Of a stretch of DNA of 64,000 bases, positions 16,341 to 24,741 are shown in pieces. Origin of the DNA: Streptomyces luteolifulvus (GTDB taxonomy: Bacteria > Actinomycetota > Actinomycetes > Streptomycetales > Streptomycetaceae); NCBI RefSeq assembly GCF_008806595.1, contig NZ_VZRB01000007.1:1-64000 (forward strand), written 5' to 3'. Made by a program: the position numbers and the translations under genes. Each line of letters opens with the position of its first letter. The first letter of the stretch is position 1. The notes under the pieces are model-generated. The model made no database searches, was not told the DNA's origin, and saw only the letters and a list, made by a program, of their open reading frames with translations.

Positions 16341-17843
16341 CTGACAGTCCACCACCTCAACCAGCTTCTGCTCGTCTGCTCGCTCGTCCTGCTCGTCGCC
16401 GTGGCAGCGGTCCGGATCTCCTCGCGCAGCGGGCTCCCCAGCCTGCTCGTCTACCTGGGGATCGGCATCGCCATGGGCCAGGACGGCATCGGCGGCATCC
16501 ACTTCAACAACGCCGAACTCACCCAGATCATCGGGTACGCGGCCCTCGTCGTGATCCTGGCCGAAGGTGGTCTCGGCACGAAGTGGAAGGAGATCGAGCC
16601 GGCCCTGCCGGCCGCCTCCGCGCTGGCGCTGGCAGGGGTCGCGGTGGGCGTCGGGGTCACTGCCACGGGCGCCCACTACCTGATCGGCCTGGAATGGCGT
16701 CAGGCACTGATCATCGGGGCGGTCGTCTCCTCGACGGACGCGGCGGCGGTGTTCTCCGTGCTGCGGAAAATTCCCCTCCCCGCGCGCGTGACGGGCACGC
16801 TGGAGGCCGAGTCCGGCTTCAACGACGCCCCCGTGGTCATCCTGGTGGTCGCCTTCTCCCAGGCCGGGCCGATCGAGCACTGGTACGTCCTGATCGGCGA
16901 GATACTGCTGGAACTCGCCATCGGCGCGGCCATCGGTCTCGCAGTGGGCTGGCTGGGCTCCTGGGGCCTGAGGCATGTGGCGCTGCCCGCCTCCGGTCTG
17001 TACCCGATCGCCGTCATGGCGATCGCGGTCACCGCGTACGCCGCGGGCGCCCTGGCGCACGGAAGCGGCTTCCTGGCCGTCTACCTCGCCTCGATGGTCA
17101 TGGGCAACGCGAAGCTGCCCCACTGGCCCGCCACCCGCGGTTTCGCCGACGGGCTCGGCTGGATCGCCCAGATCGGCATGTTCGTCCTGCTCGGTCTGCT
17201 GGTCACGCCGCACGAACTGGGCGACGACATCTGGCCCGCGCTCGTCATCGGACTGGTGCTGACGATGGTGGCCCGCCCGCTGAGCGTCGTGGTCTGTCTG
17301 ACGCCGTTCCGGGTGCCCTGGCAGGAGCAGGCCCTCATGTCCTGGGCGGGGCTGCGCGGCGCCGTGCCCATCATCCTGGCGACGATCCCCATGGTGGAGG
17401 GCGTCGACGCCAGCCGCCGGATCTTCAACGCCGTCTTCGTCCTGGTCGTCGTCTACACCCTGGTCCAGGGGCCGACGCTGCCCTGGCTCGCCCGCCAGCT
17501 GCACCTGGGCAAGGACCCGGAGGCCGCCGACCTGGGCATCGAGTCGGCACCCCTGGAGCGGCTGCGCGGCCATCTGCTCTCCTTCGCGATCCCCGAGGGG
17601 TCGAGGATGCACGGCGTCGAGGTCGGAGAGCTGCGGCTGCCGGCCGGGGCCGCCGTCACCCTTGTCGTGCGCGACGGAAAATCGTTCGTGCCTCTGCCGA
17701 CGACGGTGCTGCGCCGCGGGGACGAGCTGCTCGTGGTGGCCACGGACCCCGTCCGGGACGCGGCGGAGCGGCGGCTGCGCGCCGTGGGCCGGGGCGGCAA
17801 GCTGGCGGGCTGGCTCGGCATGAACGGAGACGCCGGTCGTTAA
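16341..17843 (+). CDS. potassium/proton antiporter with TrkA-C domain
   Basis: This is a ~500-aa CPA-type monovalent cation/H+ antiporter of the NhaP2/CvrA kind in the cytoplasmic membrane. It has about 12 hydrophobic helices and the acidic transport motifs SSTDAAAVFSVL and EAESGFNDAPVVI. A C-terminal cytoplasmic TrkA-C-like domain begins near SFAIPEGSRMHGVEVGELRL and senses ligands in related proteins. GTG 16401 would remove half of the first helix. The frame upstream (TVHHLNQLLLVCSLVLLVAV) restores it, so I place the start at CTG 16341, behind a GGGAAGGGAA ribosome site. It is divergent from the acylase gene across 268 bp. Confidence 0.88.
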   Translation: MTVHHLNQLLLVCSLVLLVAVAAVRISSRSGLPSLLVYLGIGIAMGQDGIGGIHFNNAELTQIIGYAALVVILAEGGLGTKWKEIEPALPAASALALAGVAVGVGVTATGAHYLIGLEWRQALIIGAVVSSTDAAAVFSVLRKIPLPARVTGTLEAESGFNDAPVVILVVAFSQAGPIEHWYVLIGEILLELAIGAAIGLAVGWLGSWGLRHVALPASGLYPIAVMAIAVTAYAAGALAHGSGFLAVYLASMVMGNAKLPHWPATRGFADGLGWIAQIGMFVLLGLLVTPHELGDDIWPALVIGLVLTMVARPLSVVVCLTPFRVPWQEQALMSWAGLRGAVPIILATIPMVEGVDASRRIFNAVFVLVVVYTLVQGPTLPWLARQLHLGKDPEAADLGIESAPLERLRGHLLSFAIPEGSRMHGVEVGELRLPAGAAVTLVVRDGKSFVPLPTTVLRRGDELLVVATDPVRDAAERRLRAVGRGGKLAGWLGMNGDAGR

Positions 17844-17921
17844 GGGCGTGTTTCGTATGGTTCACACTGGCGCCCATCACAGGCGTACGTGCGCGTGGTG
17901 CTCATTTTCACAGGCCCACCG

Positions 17922-17945
17922 CTTCATGATCCCTGTATTATGAAG
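17922..17945. promoter_or_regulatory. imperfect dyad upstream of the MFS gene
   Basis: CTTCATGAT (17922–17930) and ATTATGAAG (17937–17945) form an 8-of-9 inverted repeat with a 6-bp spacer in an AT-richer patch. It is a plausible operator for the downstream exporter; no regulator gene is adjacent. Confidence 0.35.
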
Positions 17946-18121
17946 GCGCATTGTGATCGAACCAACTCTGCCTGACGCAGAGCTGGCGCGACCGTATGGC
18001 GGCCGCAACGCCCTTCGCAGGGGGCGCCGGTATCTACCGCAGTCCGCGCAAGAGGACAGCTCTCGGCGAACCCGCCCCGCACCGGGGCCGCGCGCTACCA
18101 GGCGGCAGAAAGGCACGGGCC

Positions 18122-19384
18122 GTGGCATCCACGGTCACCTCCCGCCCCGGATACGGGCAGCTGCTGCGCACCCGCGGCGCCTGGACGTTCCTGCTCCCCG
18201 GCTTCGCGGCACGCCAGCCGTTCGCGATGCTCACCCTCTCCATCGTGCTCCTCGTGCAGCACACCACCGGCTCGTACGGTGCGGCAGGCGCCGCCGCGGC
18301 CGTCACCGGCGTCGCCATGGCACTGTTCGCCCCCTACAGCGGCCGCCTCGCGGACCGCTACGGGCAGCGTGCCGTGCTGCTCCCCGGCGTCCTGGTGCAC
18401 ACCCTGTCGGCCCTGGCCCTGACGGTGCTCGCCCTCGCGCACGCGCCCCTGTGGGCCCTGTTCGTGGCGGCGGTGCCCACCGGCGCCTCGGTGCCGCAGA
18501 TCGGCCCCATGGTGCGCGCCCGCTGGGGCGTGAAGCTCCAGGGCTCGCCCCTGATGACGACAGCGGCGGCCTTCGAGTCCGTCACGGACGAGCTGACCTT
18601 CGTCGTCGGGCCCCTGCTGGCCACCGCCCTGTGCACCACGGTCCACCCGGCCGCCGGCCTGGTCGCTGAGGCCTCGCTCACCCTGCTCGGCGGTTTGCTG
18701 TTCGCCGCGCGCAAGAGCACACGGCCCGCCGTCACGGCGGCGGAGCACGCGCGCGTGAAGCACGCCTCCGCGCTGCACGTCCCCGGAGTGCGCGTCCTGA
18801 TCGTGACCTTCCTGGGCATCGGCTCCGTCTTCGGCGGGATGCAGGTCTCGCTGGCCGCGTTCACCGAGTCGATCGGCGAGCCCGGCCTCAACGGCGTCCT
18901 GTACGGCGTCTTCGCCGCGGGCAACATGCTCTCCGGCGTCGTCTGCGGTGCCGTCGCCTGGCGGACGGCCCCGCAGCGGCGCCTGGTCATCGGGTACGCC
19001 GCCCTCGCGCTGGCCGCCTCCGGCCTGTGGGCCGCGCACTCGGTGCTGGTCCTGGCCGGCCTCGGCCTCCTGGTCGGTATGTGCATCGCGCCCGCCCTGA
19101 TCACCGGCTACACCCTGGTCGACAGCCTGGTCCCGGCCGGCGCCCGCACCGAGGCCTTCACCTGGCTGACCGGCGCGGTGGCGCTCGGCCAGGCGGCCGC
19201 CGTCACAGTCGCCGGACAGCTGGAGGACCGCTTCTCGGACGGCGCCGGATTCCTGGTGCCGATGGGCGGCACGGTGCTCGCCCTGGTGACCCTGGTGGCG
19301 CTGCGCTCGCGGCTTTCGGCACGGCCCCGCGGCCGTACCGTCGCACGTGGCGTCGGTCACCGCATGCCGGTGGCAGTGGACTGA
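18122..19384 (+). CDS. MFS transporter
   Basis: This is a 420-aa major facilitator superfamily permease with about 12 transmembrane helices. A long loop between TM6 and TM7 is rich in charged residues (ARKSTRPAVTAAEHARVKHA). The motif-A-like loop GRLADRYGQRAVLLPG lies between TM2 and TM3. GTG 18122 (VASTVTSRPGYGQL) is the probable start because the upstream extension is Arg/Pro-rich and unlike a transporter N-terminus. The substrate cannot be inferred and there is no adjacent regulator. The gene ends 68 bp before the FmdB start. Confidence 0.85.
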   Translation: MASTVTSRPGYGQLLRTRGAWTFLLPGFAARQPFAMLTLSIVLLVQHTTGSYGAAGAAAAVTGVAMALFAPYSGRLADRYGQRAVLLPGVLVHTLSALALTVLALAHAPLWALFVAAVPTGASVPQIGPMVRARWGVKLQGSPLMTTAAAFESVTDELTFVVGPLLATALCTTVHPAAGLVAEASLTLLGGLLFAARKSTRPAVTAAEHARVKHASALHVPGVRVLIVTFLGIGSVFGGMQVSLAAFTESIGEPGLNGVLYGVFAAGNMLSGVVCGAVAWRTAPQRRLVIGYAALALAASGLWAAHSVLVLAGLGLLVGMCIAPALITGYTLVDSLVPAGARTEAFTWLTGAVALGQAAAVTVAGQLEDRFSDGAGFLVPMGGTVLALVTLVALRSRLSARPRGRTVARGVGHRMPVAVD

Positions 19385-19414
19385 TCCTCGGGAATACGTC
19401 ACTATGGACGCTCG

Positions 19415-19441
19415 TTAGCACTCATTGAGTGAGAGTGCCAG
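19415..19441 (+). promoter_or_regulatory. CIRCE-like HrcA operator
   Basis: TTAGCACTC (19415–19423), nine bases, then GAGTGCCAG (19433–19441). The CIRCE consensus is TTAGCACTC-N9-GAGTGCTAA. The left arm is exact, the spacing is exact and the right arm matches 7 of 9. It lies 11 bp before the GTG of the FmdB gene, overlapping its ribosome-binding region. CIRCE is the operator of the heat-shock repressor HrcA. Confidence 0.75.
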
Positions 19442-19452
19442 GAGGAAGACAA

Positions 19453-19788
19453 GTGCCGACCTACCAGTACCAGTGCACCGAGTGCGGCGAGGGCCTCGAG
19501 GCGGTGCAGAAGTTCACCGACGACGCCCTGACCGAGTGCCCCCAGTGCGATGGCCGCCTGAAGAAGGTGTTCTCCGCGGTCGGCATTGTCTTCAAGGGTT
19601 CCGGCTTCTACCGCAACGACAGCCGCGGCTCCTCGTCGAGCAGCTCGCCGGCGTCCGCCTCGAAGTCGTCGACGTCCGGCTCGTCGACGTCGGACTCCTC
19701 GTCGTCGTCCTCCTCCTCGTCGTCTTCGTCGTCCTCGGACACGAAGTCGTCGAGCACCAGCGCCTCCACCGGCAGCTCCGCCGCGTAG
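19453..19788 (+). CDS. FmdB-family zinc ribbon protein, Ruc-like
   Basis: This is a 111-aa protein. The first ~45 residues are an FmdB/CxxC zinc ribbon: PTYQYQCTECGEGLEAVQ, then TECPQCDGRLKKVFSAVG, with four cysteines in two CxxC pairs. The remaining ~65 residues are almost pure Ser/Thr/Asp/Lys and certainly disordered. This matches mycobacterial Rv0991c (Ruc), a heat-inducible, redox-regulated chaperone with a disordered serine-rich tail. A CIRCE-like operator upstream fits HrcA control. GTG 19453 follows a strong AGGAGGAAG site. Gene order relative to the cyclo-ligase/galU block also resembles mycobacteria, although acylase, antiporter and MFS genes intervene here. The function is inferred by analogy. 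Confidence 0.8.
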   Translation: MPTYQYQCTECGEGLEAVQKFTDDALTECPQCDGRLKKVFSAVGIVFKGSGFYRNDSRGSSSSSSPASASKSSTSGSSTSDSSSSSSSSSSSSSSDTKSSSTSASTGSSAA

Positions 19789-19801
19789 CACCCGCTCACC
19801 G

Positions 19802-19845
19802 GACCCTGCCGGCGTACGACATGTCCGTCGTACGCCGGCAGGGTC
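19802..19845. terminator. strong stem-loop terminator after the FmdB gene
   Basis: There is a perfect 19-bp stem, GACCCTGCCGGCGTACGAC against GTCGTACGCCGGCAGGGTC, with the 6-nt loop ATGTCC. It starts 14 bp after the FmdB stop and ends 58 bp before mtnP. Confidence 0.88.
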
Positions 19846-19902
19846 TTCGGCGTATCCGGACCCGCTCCCTGCGCCGTCCGGGCGCCAGCTAGTGTGCCTG
19901 TC

Positions 19903-20736
19903 ATGGCGAAGGCAGAGATCGGTGTAATCGGCGGCTCCGGCTTCTACTCGTTCCTCGACGACGTGACCGAGATCGAGATGGACACCCCGTACGGTCCCCC
20001 CAGCGACTCCCTCATCCTCGGCGAGATCACCGGCCGCAGGGTCGCCTTCCTGCCCCGGCACGGACGCGGACACCATCTGCCGCCGCATCGCATCAACTAC
20101 CGCGCAAACCTGTGGGCACTGCGCTCGGTCGGGGTGCGCCAGGTCCTCGCCCCGTGCGCGGTGGGCGGCCTGCGCCCCGAGTACGGGCCGGGCACGCTGC
20201 TGGTGCCGGACCAGCTGGTCGACCGTACGAAGTCCCGGGAACAGTCCTACTTCGACGGGGTGCCGCTGCCCGACGGCACGGTGCCGAACGTGGTGCACGT
20301 GTCCCTGGCCGACCCCTACTGCCCGGCCGGCCGGGCGGCCGCGCTGAAGGCGGCCCGCGGGCGGGACTGGGAGCCGGTGGACGGCGGCACGCTGGTCGTC
20401 ATAGAGGGCCCGCGCTTCTCGACCCGGGCCGAGTCGCTGTGGCACCAGGCGCAGGGCTGGTCCGTGGTGGGCATGACGGGTCACCCCGAGGCGGCACTCG
20501 CCCGTGAACTGGAGCTCTGCTACGCCTCGCTGACGCTGGTCACCGACCTCGACGCGGGCGCGGAGACCGGCGAGGGCGTGTCCCACGACGAGGTGCTGCG
20601 GGTGTTCGCGGCGAATGTGGACCGGCTGCGGGGTGTTCTCTTCGACGCGGTGGCCGCGCTGCCCTCGAACGAGGAGCGGGACTGCCCGTGCAGGACGGCG
20701 CTGGGCGGGATGGATCCGGGGTTCGTGCTGCCGTAG
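19903..20736 (+). CDS. mtnP: S-methyl-5'-thioadenosine phosphorylase
   Basis: This is a 277-aa purine-nucleoside-phosphorylase-family enzyme splitting methylthioadenosine into adenine and methylthioribose-1-phosphate in the methionine salvage pathway. Features are the N-terminal phosphate-binding GVIGGSGFYSFLDD, LPRHGRGHHLPPHRINYRAN, the IEGPRFSTRAES active-site segment, and GMTGHPEAALARELELCYAS. The MTxxPE motif is the family hallmark. I choose ATG 19903 (MAKAEIG); GTG/ATG codons three residues upstream are possible. The TAG stop lies inside the first copy of a tandem repeat. Confidence 0.92.
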   Translation: MAKAEIGVIGGSGFYSFLDDVTEIEMDTPYGPPSDSLILGEITGRRVAFLPRHGRGHHLPPHRINYRANLWALRSVGVRQVLAPCAVGGLRPEYGPGTLLVPDQLVDRTKSREQSYFDGVPLPDGTVPNVVHVSLADPYCPAGRAAALKAARGRDWEPVDGGTLVVIEGPRFSTRAESLWHQAQGWSVVGMTGHPEAALARELELCYASLTLVTDLDAGAETGEGVSHDEVLRVFAANVDRLRGVLFDAVAALPSNEERDCPCRTALGGMDPGFVLP

Positions 20737-20789
20737 GGAGTTGTGGGGGCGCCGTGGGAGTTGCGGGGCGCCGTAGGGAGTTGCGGGGC
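20730..20789. repeat. ~20-bp tandem repeat overlapping the mtnP stop
   Basis: There are three copies of a unit close to GCCGTAGGGAGTTGCGGGGC, at 20730–20750, 20751–20769 and 20770–20789, of 21, 19 and 20 bp. The TAG of the first copy is the mtnP stop codon. Confidence 0.8.
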
Positions 20790-20927
20790 GCCGGACCGTC
20801 CGGAACGTCCCGTTCGGGTGAGGGAGTTGTCCACAACCGGCCGGTAGTCCACGGGCTCCGGCGGGCGGCGGCCCGAGGCCTCATCGTGGCAGGGCAAGCC
20901 GGTCCCTCGTCCACAGGTGGTGGTCCC

Positions 20928-21470
20928 GTGTCCTTCGCTCACTCCTCCTCCACGTCCGCCTTCCCTTCCGCATCCGCGTTGCCCGACGCTCCCGCGACCT
21001 GCCAGGTGCCGCACTTCGCTCCTGTGCGGGTGCGGGGCGGGCGATATCAGCTGCACCGGTTCGTACGGCATCGGAGGCGGGCCGTGGCGGCTGGGCTCGC
21101 CGTCACCGCGGCCGCACTGGTGGCGGCGGGGCCACGGGAAGCCGACCGGTCCCGTGGACATCCGGTGGCCGAACCGGTACGGGAGCGCCGCGCCGTCGAG
21201 CTGGTGGCCGCGCCGGTGCGGATCGCCGACGGCGCCACGGTCCGGCTGCTCAGGCCCGGTGACCGCGTGGACGTCGTCGCAGCCGGGGACGCGACGGCGG
21301 GCGGCGAGGCGGCGCTGGTCGCACGCGGGGCGCGGGTGACGAAAGTGCCGGAACCGCTGGACGGCGCCGCTCAGGACGGAGCGCTGGTCGTGCTCTCGGT
21401 GCCGCGTTCCACCGCCACGCGACTGGCCGGTGCGAGCGCGACGGCCCGGCTGGCGGTGACGCTGTGCTGA
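20928..21470 (+). CDS. SAF/RcpC-like (CpaB-type) protein
   Basis: This is a 180-aa protein. A membrane-anchoring hydrophobic segment (AVAAGLAVTAAALVAAG) is followed by a periplasmic/extracellular domain resembling the RcpC part of Flp-pilus protein CpaB: VELVAAPVRIADGATVRLLR, then PGDRVDVVAAGD, VARGARVTKVPE and GALVVLSVPRSTATRLAG. GTG 20928 is the likely start; the frame remains open further upstream. No other pilus genes are adjacent, so a role in a Tad-type pilus is uncertain. It is followed 84 bp later by mscL. Confidence 0.65.
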   Translation: MSFAHSSSTSAFPSASALPDAPATCQVPHFAPVRVRGGRYQLHRFVRHRRRAVAAGLAVTAAALVAAGPREADRSRGHPVAEPVRERRAVELVAAPVRIADGATVRLLRPGDRVDVVAAGDATAGGEAALVARGARVTKVPEPLDGAAQDGALVVLSVPRSTATRLAGASATARLAVTLC

Positions 21471-21554
21471 GCCGGTGGACAGGGCCGCCTCTTCCTGACG
21501 TAGGTTGCGGAGCTGTTCGTTCCACACCCTGTGCGCACAACGAGAGGCCCCGAG

Positions 21555-22019
21555 GTGAGCGAGAAGAAGGATGCGAGCGTCTGGCAGGGCTTCAAGGCCT
21601 TCCTGATGCGCGGGAACGTCGTCGATCTGGCGGTGGCGGTTGTCATCGGCGCCGCATTCACCAACATCGTCAACTCGGTGGTGAAGGGCCTGATCAACCC
21701 GCTGGTCGGAGCGATCGGCACCAAGAACCTCGACAACTACAGCTCCTGCCTCAGTTCGACGTGCGAGGGCGACCGCGGCATCCGGCTGCTGTGGGGCTCG
21801 GTTCTCGGCGCCACGCTCACCTTCGTGATCACGGCGACCGTCGTCTACTTCCTGATGGTCCTGCCCATGTCCAAGTACCTGGGGCGACTGGAGGCCAGGA
21901 GAAAGGCGAAGGAGAGCGCACACGAAGTCATCGAGGTGACCGAGCTGGAGGTGCTCAAGGAGATCCGCGACGCGCTGCTCGCCCAGCAGCAGCGCGGGCC
22001 GGGGCGCGACGGGCGGTAG
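21555..22019 (+). CDS. mscL: large-conductance mechanosensitive channel MscL
   Basis: This is a 154-aa pentameric membrane channel opening under osmotic downshock. The N-terminal amphipathic start WQGFKAFLMRGNVVDLAVAV and the first transmembrane helix VVIGAAFTNIVNSVVKGLIN are characteristic. The second helix is GATLTFVITATVVYFLMVLP, followed by a charged C-terminal helix. The periplasmic loop contains two cysteines (SSCLSSTCEGD), a possible disulphide. The start chosen is GTG 21555 (SEKKDASVWQGF). Confidence 0.95.
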   Translation: MSEKKDASVWQGFKAFLMRGNVVDLAVAVVIGAAFTNIVNSVVKGLINPLVGAIGTKNLDNYSSCLSSTCEGDRGIRLLWGSVLGATLTFVITATVVYFLMVLPMSKYLGRLEARRKAKESAHEVIEVTELEVLKEIRDALLAQQQRGPGRDGR

Positions 22020-22057
22020 GGCCTCGTCGCCCGGGCGCAGAAGCGCCGGCGCGCGGC

Positions 22058-22240
22058 TCAGAGGTGATGCGGCGGCTTCTCGTCGAGGAAGCGCTTCAGG
22101 TCGGCCGCGCTGTCGCCGGTGGCGCCGGGCCGCTCGCCCCATCCCCGGTCCGTGTCGTCCGAGGACTGCTGGTCCAGCGGGTCGTCGAAGATCAGCGCGG
22201 GCTTCGGCTCGCGCGGCTCGGACTCGGCGGCGGTGCTCAT
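22058..22240 (-). CDS. small acidic hypothetical protein
   Basis: This is a 60-aa acidic protein (IFDDPLDQQSSDDTDRGWGE, ending LKRFLDEKPPHHL) with no membrane segment. It lies convergent to mscL and divergent from the LtrA gene. The ATG at 22240 is the only reasonable start. I do not recognise a domain. Strong codon bias suggests it is real, but its function is unknown. Confidence 0.6.
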   Translation of the reverse strand: MSTAAESEPREPKPALIFDDPLDQQSSDDTDRGWGERPGATGDSAADLKRFLDEKPPHHL

Positions 22241-22330
22241 GTGTCCAGAGTACGGGCCCCGGGCGGCACTCCGCCCGCTTGTGAACTCGTTCACAAGAAT
22301 TTCCGCCACGCATCTGCTGTGCTTGGACCC

Positions 22331-23563
22331 ATGACGTCCAGTCCCACTCCGGCCCCCTCCCCGCCGGGCGCACCCGGAAGCCGCGGTCCCCTGCGCAGAC
22401 TCACCGCCCGGGGCCGCGACGAGGCCCATCGGGTCGCCTCACCGCTGGAGCTCTTCTTCGACCTGTGCTTCGTCGTGGCCGTCGCCCAGGCGGGCATGCA
22501 ATTGGTGCACGCCGTCGCCGAGGGGCATGCGGGCGAAGGAATCCTCAATTACGCGATGGTCTTCTTCGCCATCTGGTGGGCGTGGATGAACTTCACCTGG
22601 TTCGCCTCGGCGTACGACAACGACGACGTGCTCTACCGCGCCGTCACCCTTGTCCAGATCGCCGGGGTGCTCGTCCTCGCGGCCGGGATCTCCCAGGCGT
22701 TCGAGGACCACGACTTTCTGGTCGTCTGGCTGGGCTATGTGATCATGCGGCTCGCCATGTCCGCGCAGTGGCTGCGCGTGGCGCGCTCCAGCGACGGCAC
22801 GGAGAGAACGACGGCCCGGCGGTACGCGGGCGGCGTGCTGCTCTGTCAGGTCGGCTGGCTGGGACTGGTGGTCCTGCCCGAGGAGGCCAGACCCTGGGCG
22901 TTCCTGGTGATGGCGCTCCTCGAAATGTGCGTGCCGCTCTATGCGGAGCGGGCCTTCACCACGTCCTGGCACCCGCACCACATAGCCGAGCGGTACGGGC
23001 TCTTCACGATCATCGTGCTCGGCGAGACGATCGCGGCGGCCACCGTCGCAGTGAAGACCGGCATCGACGAGAACGACGCGCTGGGCGAGCTGCTGCCGAT
23101 CGCCGCGGGCGGGCTGCTGATCATCTTCGCCGCCTGGTGGATCTACTTCGTGGTGCCCATCCACGGCCATCTGCGCTCCAACCGGCAGGCGTTCCTGTGG
23201 GGCTACGGCCACTACATCGTCTTCGCCTCGGCCGCCGCGATCGGCGCGGGCCTGGAGGTCGCGGTCGAGCAGGCCGTCGGCAAGGCGCACATCTCCACGC
23301 TGGCCGCGTCCGCCGCGGTGACCCTCCCGACGGCGCTCTACCTGCTCACCGTCTGGGCCCTGCACGCACGCCACTTCAAGATAGGCATCGCCGAGCAGCT
23401 GATCCTGCCGACCACGGCGCTGCTGGTGATCCTCTGCACCTTCCTGGGCGACTGGGCCGTCCTGGCTGCCGGTGTGGTGTCGGCGCTCTCGGTGGCGACC
23501 GGCGTGACACTGACCTCGCGCACGGCGTTCCGGGAGCACAAGGCCACCCGGCCTGCGGCCTGA
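22331..23563 (+). CDS. low temperature requirement protein A (LtrA) family membrane protein
   Basis: This is a 410-aa integral membrane protein with about 11–12 helices. The LtrA signature SPLELFFDLCFVVAVAQ opens the membrane domain. The central motif HPHHIAERYGLFTIIVLGET is the other family hallmark, and WAWMNFTWFASAYDNDDV is also typical. The family was named from a cold-growth phenotype in Listeria; its biochemical role is not established. The stop codon abuts a minisatellite. Confidence 0.88.
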   Translation: MTSSPTPAPSPPGAPGSRGPLRRLTARGRDEAHRVASPLELFFDLCFVVAVAQAGMQLVHAVAEGHAGEGILNYAMVFFAIWWAWMNFTWFASAYDNDDVLYRAVTLVQIAGVLVLAAGISQAFEDHDFLVVWLGYVIMRLAMSAQWLRVARSSDGTERTTARRYAGGVLLCQVGWLGLVVLPEEARPWAFLVMALLEMCVPLYAERAFTTSWHPHHIAERYGLFTIIVLGETIAAATVAVKTGIDENDALGELLPIAAGGLLIIFAAWWIYFVVPIHGHLRSNRQAFLWGYGHYIVFASAAAIGAGLEVAVEQAVGKAHISTLAASAAVTLPTALYLLTVWALHARHFKIGIAEQLILPTTALLVILCTFLGDWAVLAAGVVSALSVATGVTLTSRTAFREHKATRPAA

Positions 23564-23564
23564 C

Positions 23565-23655
23565 GGGCCGGACATGGTGGCCTGGCGGGGGCTGGACACG
23601 GCGGCCTGGCGGAGGCCGGACATGGTGGCCTGACGGCCGGACACGGCGGCCGGAG
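23565..23655. repeat. ~22–24-bp minisatellite after the LtrA gene
   Basis: There are about four degenerate copies of GGCCGGACATGGTGGCCTGACG or its variant GGCTGGACACGGCGGCCTGGCG, beginning two bases after the LtrA stop codon. It fills most of the 131-bp gap to the next gene. Confidence 0.75.
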
Positions 23656-23694
23656 GTGACCGCTGTGGCGTGGTGACTGCACGAGACTGCCCGC

Positions 23695-24741
23695 ATGACA
23701 GTTGACGCATTGGCCGACGCTTTGACGGACGTCACCGGCGTGCGGGTGGGGCACGCGACGCGCACCGGCGAGGGTTGGCTCACCGGCACCACGGTCGTGC
23801 TCGCCCCCGACGGCGGGGCAGTCGCCGCCGTGGACGTCCGCGGAGGGGGTCCCGGCACCAAGGAGACCGACGCGCTCGACCCGCGCAACCTTGTGCAGAA
23901 GGTCGACGCGATCGTCCTGACCGGAGGCAGCGCGTACGGGCTCGACGCGGCGGCGGGGGTGATGGCCTGGCTGGAAGAGGAGGGGCGCGGTGTGCCCGTC
24001 GGGACGGACCCGGCGCATGTCGTGCCCGTGGTGCCCGCGGCATGCGTCTTCGACCTGGGGCGGGGCGGCGAGTTCCGGGCCAGGCCGGACGCGGCCACCG
24101 GCCGGGCGGCCGTCGAGGCCGCCGCCGCGAGCGAACCCGGCTCACGGGTTCAGGAGGGGTGCGTGGGCGCCGGCACCGGAGCCGCGGTCGGTCCGCTGAA
24201 GGGCGGGGTCGGCACCGCAAGCACCGTCCTGGCCTCGGGGATCACCGTGGCCGCGCTGGTGGTGGCCAACGCCGCGGGGTCGGTGACGGATCCGGAAACG
24301 GGTGTCCTGTACGGGGAGTTGTTCCAGGGGCGCGTGACGTACCCGGAGCAACACGTCCATGACGCGGCACGCCGCCGCCTCGCCGAGACCGCGGCAGAGA
24401 ACGCGCCTCCCCCACTGAACACGACGCTCGCGGTGGTCGCCACGGACGCCCATCTGTCGAAGGCGCAGGCGCAGAAGCTCGCCGGCACGGCGCACGACGG
24501 CATCGCACGGGCCGTACGGCCGGTGCATCTGCTCCACGACGGAGACACGGTGTTCGCGCTCGCCACGGGAGGCCACCAGCTCGCCGCGGAGAACCCCCTC
24601 GCCCTGAACGAGATCCTCGCGGCGGGAGCGGACATGGTGACCCGCGCGATCGTGCGCGCCGTGCGCGCCGCCGAGCCGGCATCCGGACCGGGCGGATCGT
24701 GGCCGTCGTACGAGGAGTTGTACGGGAGTGGGAACCGGTAG
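23695..24741 (+). CDS. P1 family peptidase (DmpA/NylC-like Ntn hydrolase)
   Basis: This 348-aa enzyme belongs to the self-processing aminopeptidase/amide-hydrolase group that includes DmpA and nylon-oligomer hydrolase NylC. Substrate-pocket motifs are DVTGVRVGHATRTGEGWLTG, GGGPGTKETDALDP and LTGGSAYGLDAAAGVM. The autoprocessing site is APPPLNTTLAVVATDA. Cleavage before Thr243 (after Asn) would free the N-terminal nucleophile of the small subunit. No signal peptide is visible, so it is probably cytoplasmic. The stop codon TAG lies in the first copy of a 7-bp tandem repeat. Confidence 0.9.
   Translation: MTVDALADALTDVTGVRVGHATRTGEGWLTGTTVVLAPDGGAVAAVDVRGGGPGTKETDALDPRNLVQKVDAIVLTGGSAYGLDAAAGVMAWLEEEGRGVPVGTDPAHVVPVVPAACVFDLGRGGEFRARPDAATGRAAVEAAAASEPGSRVQEGCVGAGTGAAVGPLKGGVGTASTVLASGITVAALVVANAAGSVTDPETGVLYGELFQGRVTYPEQHVHDAARRRLAETAAENAPPPLNTTLAVVATDAHLSKAQAQKLAGTAHDGIARAVRPVHLLHDGDTVFALATGGHQLAAENPLALNEILAAGADMVTRAIVRAVRAAEPASGPGGSWPSYEELYGSGNR

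Noticed and set aside
17939-17975. 11-codon frame starting ATGAAGGCGCATTGT upstream of the MFS gene
   Set aside because: No ribosome site and no attenuator-like hairpin; probably chance.
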